Below are positions 5,846-7,775 of a stretch of DNA of 7,775 nt, in pieces. The translations under genes and the position numbers were made by a program. Every line of letters starts with the position of its first letter. Within the stretch, counting starts at the first letter, position 1. The notes below the pieces were generated by a model. It was not told the origin of the DNA. It searched no databases and was given only the letters and a program-made list of their open reading frames with translations. Origin of the DNA: Actinomycetes bacterium (GTDB lineage: Bacteria; Actinomycetota; Actinomycetes; Actinomycetales; Actinomycetaceae). The DNA is taken from assembly GCA_023387755.1 (NCBI GenBank), contig JAEWHO010000050.1, positions 1 to 7,775 of the forward strand, in the 5' to 3' direction.

Positions 5846-7390
5846 ATGTTCTCAGGCGGTTCTGGATACCAATTGTCGCCGGCTAGCCGGCGAGCCTTCA
5901 CCGGACTGCTACTGGGAATGTTCGTCTCCTCGATTTCACAAACGATCGTGGGCCCGGCCATGCCGCGGATTGTGGCTGAACTAGGCGGCATGGATCACTA
6001 TTCGTGGGTGGCTACGTCCGCACTGCTCGTATCCGCCGTGACTGTGCCGATTGTAGGGAAGTTGTCCGACCTGTATGGGCGGCGGCGTTTCTACCTGCTC
6101 GGGCTGATAATTTTTTTGGTCGGGTCAGTGCTGTCCGGCGCGTCTCAGTCCTTCGGGTTTCTGATTTTGTCCCGCTCTGTCCAGGGGCTTGGAATGGGTT
6201 TCCTGATTCCCCTGTCCCAGATCATCGTCGGTGACCTCATCCCGCCGCGTCACCGGGGCAAATACCAGGGTTTCATGGGGGCGATTTTCGGTTTAACCTC
6301 CATCGTAGGGCCCGTGGTTGGCGGCGCGATTACCGACCATTTCGGCTGGCGCTGGCTGTTCTATATCACTCTGCCTCTGGGCGTGGCTGCATTGCTGGTG
6401 ATCTCCCGCTTCCTGCCTAAGGACGGCCCTGGGCGACGGGTGAAAATTGACTTCCTCGGAATGGTGTTGATCGCTGCGAGCCTCACCGGCCTGCTGCTGG
6501 GGATATCGCTAGGCGGCACCTCCTACCCGTGGGTGTCCCCGCAAATTATTGGGCTGTTCAGCTTCGGCCTGGTAACGCTCCTCGCGTTCATGTTTGTGGA
6601 AAGCCGAGCAGTTGAACCGGTGCTGCCGGGGCGGATCTTCACCGACGCCACCGTGGCGCTATGCTGCCTGTGCGCACTCGGCGTCAATATGCTCATGTTC
6701 GGCTCCACGATTTACATCCCGGTTTTCGCTCAGGGCGCGCTCGGCGTGAACGCGACCGGGTCCGGCACCATCATGATGCCGATGAGTGTGGCGATGATCG
6801 TAACCTCGATCCTGATTGGCCTGCGCATCTCCGCGACCGGGCATTACAAGACCCGCACGCTGATCGGCGTCGGGCTGATGGGACTGGGCGAATACCTCCT
6901 CACCCAGCTGGACCCAACCTCCCCGCCGTGGCTGCTCACCGCGTATATGGTGGTGTTCGGCCTAGGGCTCGGCGCGTGCATGCAGGTGCATCTGCTGCTC
7001 GTGCAGAATGCAGCGGCCCGCACGGATTTAGGGGTTGTGACGGCGGCGCTGCAATTCTTCCGAAACGTGGGCTCGACCGTGGGCATCGCGCTATTCGGCA
7101 CGATCATGAACGCGCGGTTGGCGGTGACGATCCCAGCGCGGCTTCCAGAGGGCGCGGCAGAGCATCTCGCGGGGGCTGGGGGAGACGTAGCTTCCGGGGG
7201 CGACGGCGTAGGTGCCATCATCGACCCCGCTGCCATGGCGGGCCTACCTCCCGAGGTGGTTGACGCGGTGCGATGGGGATTGTCCGACGCGGTTGTCACG
7301 GTGTTTTGGGCAGCAATCCCGATTGCCGCGCTGGTATTTCTTGCGACCGCGCTGGTGCCGAATCGGCCACTGCGGGACTCGCATAGCTAG
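5846..7390 (+). CDS. MFS transporter, DHA2 (EmrB/QacA) drug-efflux type
   Basis: A 514-residue inner-membrane exporter, the length expected for 14-helix DHA2 proteins. Helix 1 carries SQTIVGPAMPRIVAEL (31-46). Motif A, GKLSDLYGRR, is at 71-80 in the loop between helices 2 and 3. A motif-B-like segment LILSRSVQGLGMG (106-118) includes the conserved Arg110. Antiporter motif C, with GPVVGG at 155-160, defines drug:H+ antiporters. A long Gly/Ala/Asp-rich loop at about 434-475 lies before the last helix, as is common in this family. Oddity: the usual Asp of the helix-1 LDxTIV motif is Ser31. The start ATG has AGGAGGG three bases upstream. The likely role is proton-driven export of a hydrophobic or amphipathic compound; the substrate cannot be deduced. 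Its link to the metal importer is positional only. Confidence 0.92.
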   Translation: MFSGGSGYQLSPASRRAFTGLLLGMFVSSISQTIVGPAMPRIVAELGGMDHYSWVATSALLVSAVTVPIVGKLSDLYGRRRFYLLGLIIFLVGSVLSGASQSFGFLILSRSVQGLGMGFLIPLSQIIVGDLIPPRHRGKYQGFMGAIFGLTSIVGPVVGGAITDHFGWRWLFYITLPLGVAALLVISRFLPKDGPGRRVKIDFLGMVLIAASLTGLLLGISLGGTSYPWVSPQIIGLFSFGLVTLLAFMFVESRAVEPVLPGRIFTDATVALCCLCALGVNMLMFGSTIYIPVFAQGALGVNATGSGTIMMPMSVAMIVTSILIGLRISATGHYKTRTLIGVGLMGLGEYLLTQLDPTSPPWLLTAYMVVFGLGLGACMQVHLLLVQNAAARTDLGVVTAALQFFRNVGSTVGIALFGTIMNARLAVTIPARLPEGAAEHLAGAGGDVASGGDGVGAIIDPAAMAGLPPEVVDAVRWGLSDAVVTVFWAAIPIAALVFLATALVPNRPLRDSHS

Positions 7391-7426
7391 GTTGTTGTGG
7401 TGGCGGGCGGGGTGGGGGGCTCCGCA

Positions 7427-7550
7427 GTGTGGCCCCGGCGCCCTGCGGCGGGGTGGGCTGCTTCGGCGCCCTGCAGTGTGGCCCTGGCGTGTGGCCCCGG
7501 CGTGTGGCCCCGGCCCCCTGCAGCGGCGTGGGCTGCTCCGGCCCCCTGCC
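7427..7550. repeat. GC-rich compound tandem repeat (49-13-13-49 bp)
   Basis: Downstream of the MFS gene, a 49-bp unit at 7427-7475 recurs at 7502-7550 with 43 of 49 identities by hand count. Between them are two 13-bp units, GTGTGGCCCTGGC (7476-7488) and GTGTGGCCCCGGC (7489-7501), which are copies of the first 13 bases of the large unit. A further partial start, GTGTGGCTCG, begins at 7551. Each large unit contains CGGCNCCCTGC twice, flanking GTGGGCTGCT. This is a slipped or duplicated simple-sequence structure. It is open in several frames on both strands only because it is so GC-rich, and I see no supported gene in it. Confidence 0.8.
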
Positions 7551-7602
7551 GTGTGGCTCGCCAGCCCTGCCGCCCGCCGACACGCGAGCCCTACCCGGAG
7601 GA

Positions 7603-7764
7603 CGATAGGGGTTGCTATCGCGGGCGGAAAAGAGATTTGTTTCTGAAAGTCGATAGGAAATGCTATCGGGCAGCGGAAACGTGGAGTGCCTTCGGTACCG
7701 ATAGGAGTTGCTATCGCGCGTCGAAACGAGACTCGGTTTTGCCAGCCGATAGGACTTGCTATCG
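7603..7764. repeat. Array of four 18-bp dyads at exact 48-bp period
   Basis: Four copies of CGATAG-N6-CTATCG lie at 7603-7620, 7651-7668, 7699-7716 and 7747-7764. Starts are exactly 48 bp apart and the intervals are exactly 30 bp. Fifteen of 18 positions are invariant (CGATAGGNNNTGCTATCG); only positions 8-10 vary (GGT, AAA, AGT, ACT). The first and third intervals share much of their sequence, and the first three all hold a GAAA motif 7-8 bases after the dyad, so the intervals are not wholly independent. The array is less GC-rich than the preceding repeat and continues to the window end, so it may be longer. The 6-bp arms could be operator half-sites or short hairpins. One plus-strand frame and one minus-strand frame stay open across it. 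I cannot assign it to a known element class. Confidence 0.9.
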
Positions 7765-7775
7765 CGCGCGTTGTG

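Noticed and set aside
7296..7583. Minus-strand open frame rich in Pro, Gly and Gln
   Set aside because: It runs antisense into the MFS gene, is open because the DNA is GC-rich and repetitive, and shows no start signal. It is mentioned under the array only because the frame remains open to the window edge.
7212..7646. Plus-strand open frame across the MFS end and the GC-rich repeat
   Set aside because: It overlaps the well-supported MFS gene in another frame, and its product is an Arg/Pro/Trp-rich translation of the DNA repeats with no domain or ribosome binding site.
7603..7764. CRISPR array
   Set aside because: Regular direct repeats and 30-bp intervals look CRISPR-like, but the 18-bp repeat is shorter than usual, its centre varies between copies, the intervals resemble each other, and no cas gene is in the window.

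Overview
The window looks like chromosomal DNA from a high-GC Gram-positive bacterium. The reasons are GC-rich codon use, a GTG-started regulator, strong AGGAGG-type ribosome binding sites, and candidate iron-box (DtxR/IdeR-type) operators. An actinobacterium, possibly of the Actinomycetaceae, is my inference; nothing here fixes the genus. I see no rRNA, tRNA, insertion sequence or phage gene.

Left part (1-2000): a six-transmembrane, voltage-gated-type potassium channel lies on the minus strand. It diverges from an IclR-family regulator on the plus strand. The roughly 190 bp between them holds two short dyads that could be operators. Bases 1-71 are AT-rich and contain no recognisable gene.

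Centre (1960-5761): a complete four-gene metal ABC importer in the order lipoprotein receptor, ATPase, permease, permease, as in TroABCD/MntABCD systems. The receptor keeps a TroA-like three-His plus one-Asp ligand set and has no His-rich loop. This fits Mn/Zn (or Fe) uptake better than a dedicated ZnuA-type zinc system. Two candidate DtxR/IdeR-like boxes lie upstream of the receptor gene, and a perfect 13-bp stem-loop separates the receptor gene from the ATPase gene. The last three genes are tightly packed (1-bp overlap, then a 22-bp gap). Together they would bind metal outside the cell, pass it through the permease pair, and be switched off when metal is plentiful.

Right part (5846-7390): a 14-helix DHA2-type MFS exporter of the EmrB/QacA kind starts 84 bp after the second permease. 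It may be read from the same transcript or from a weak promoter of its own.

End (7391-7775): 385 bp with no gene I can support, but with two neighbouring repeat systems. The first is a GC-rich compound repeat made of two 49-bp units separated by two 13-bp units. The second is an array of four 18-bp dyads, CGATAG-N6-CTATCG, set at exactly 48-bp intervals and running to the window edge. This array is the most unusual structure in the window and I cannot assign it to a known class.
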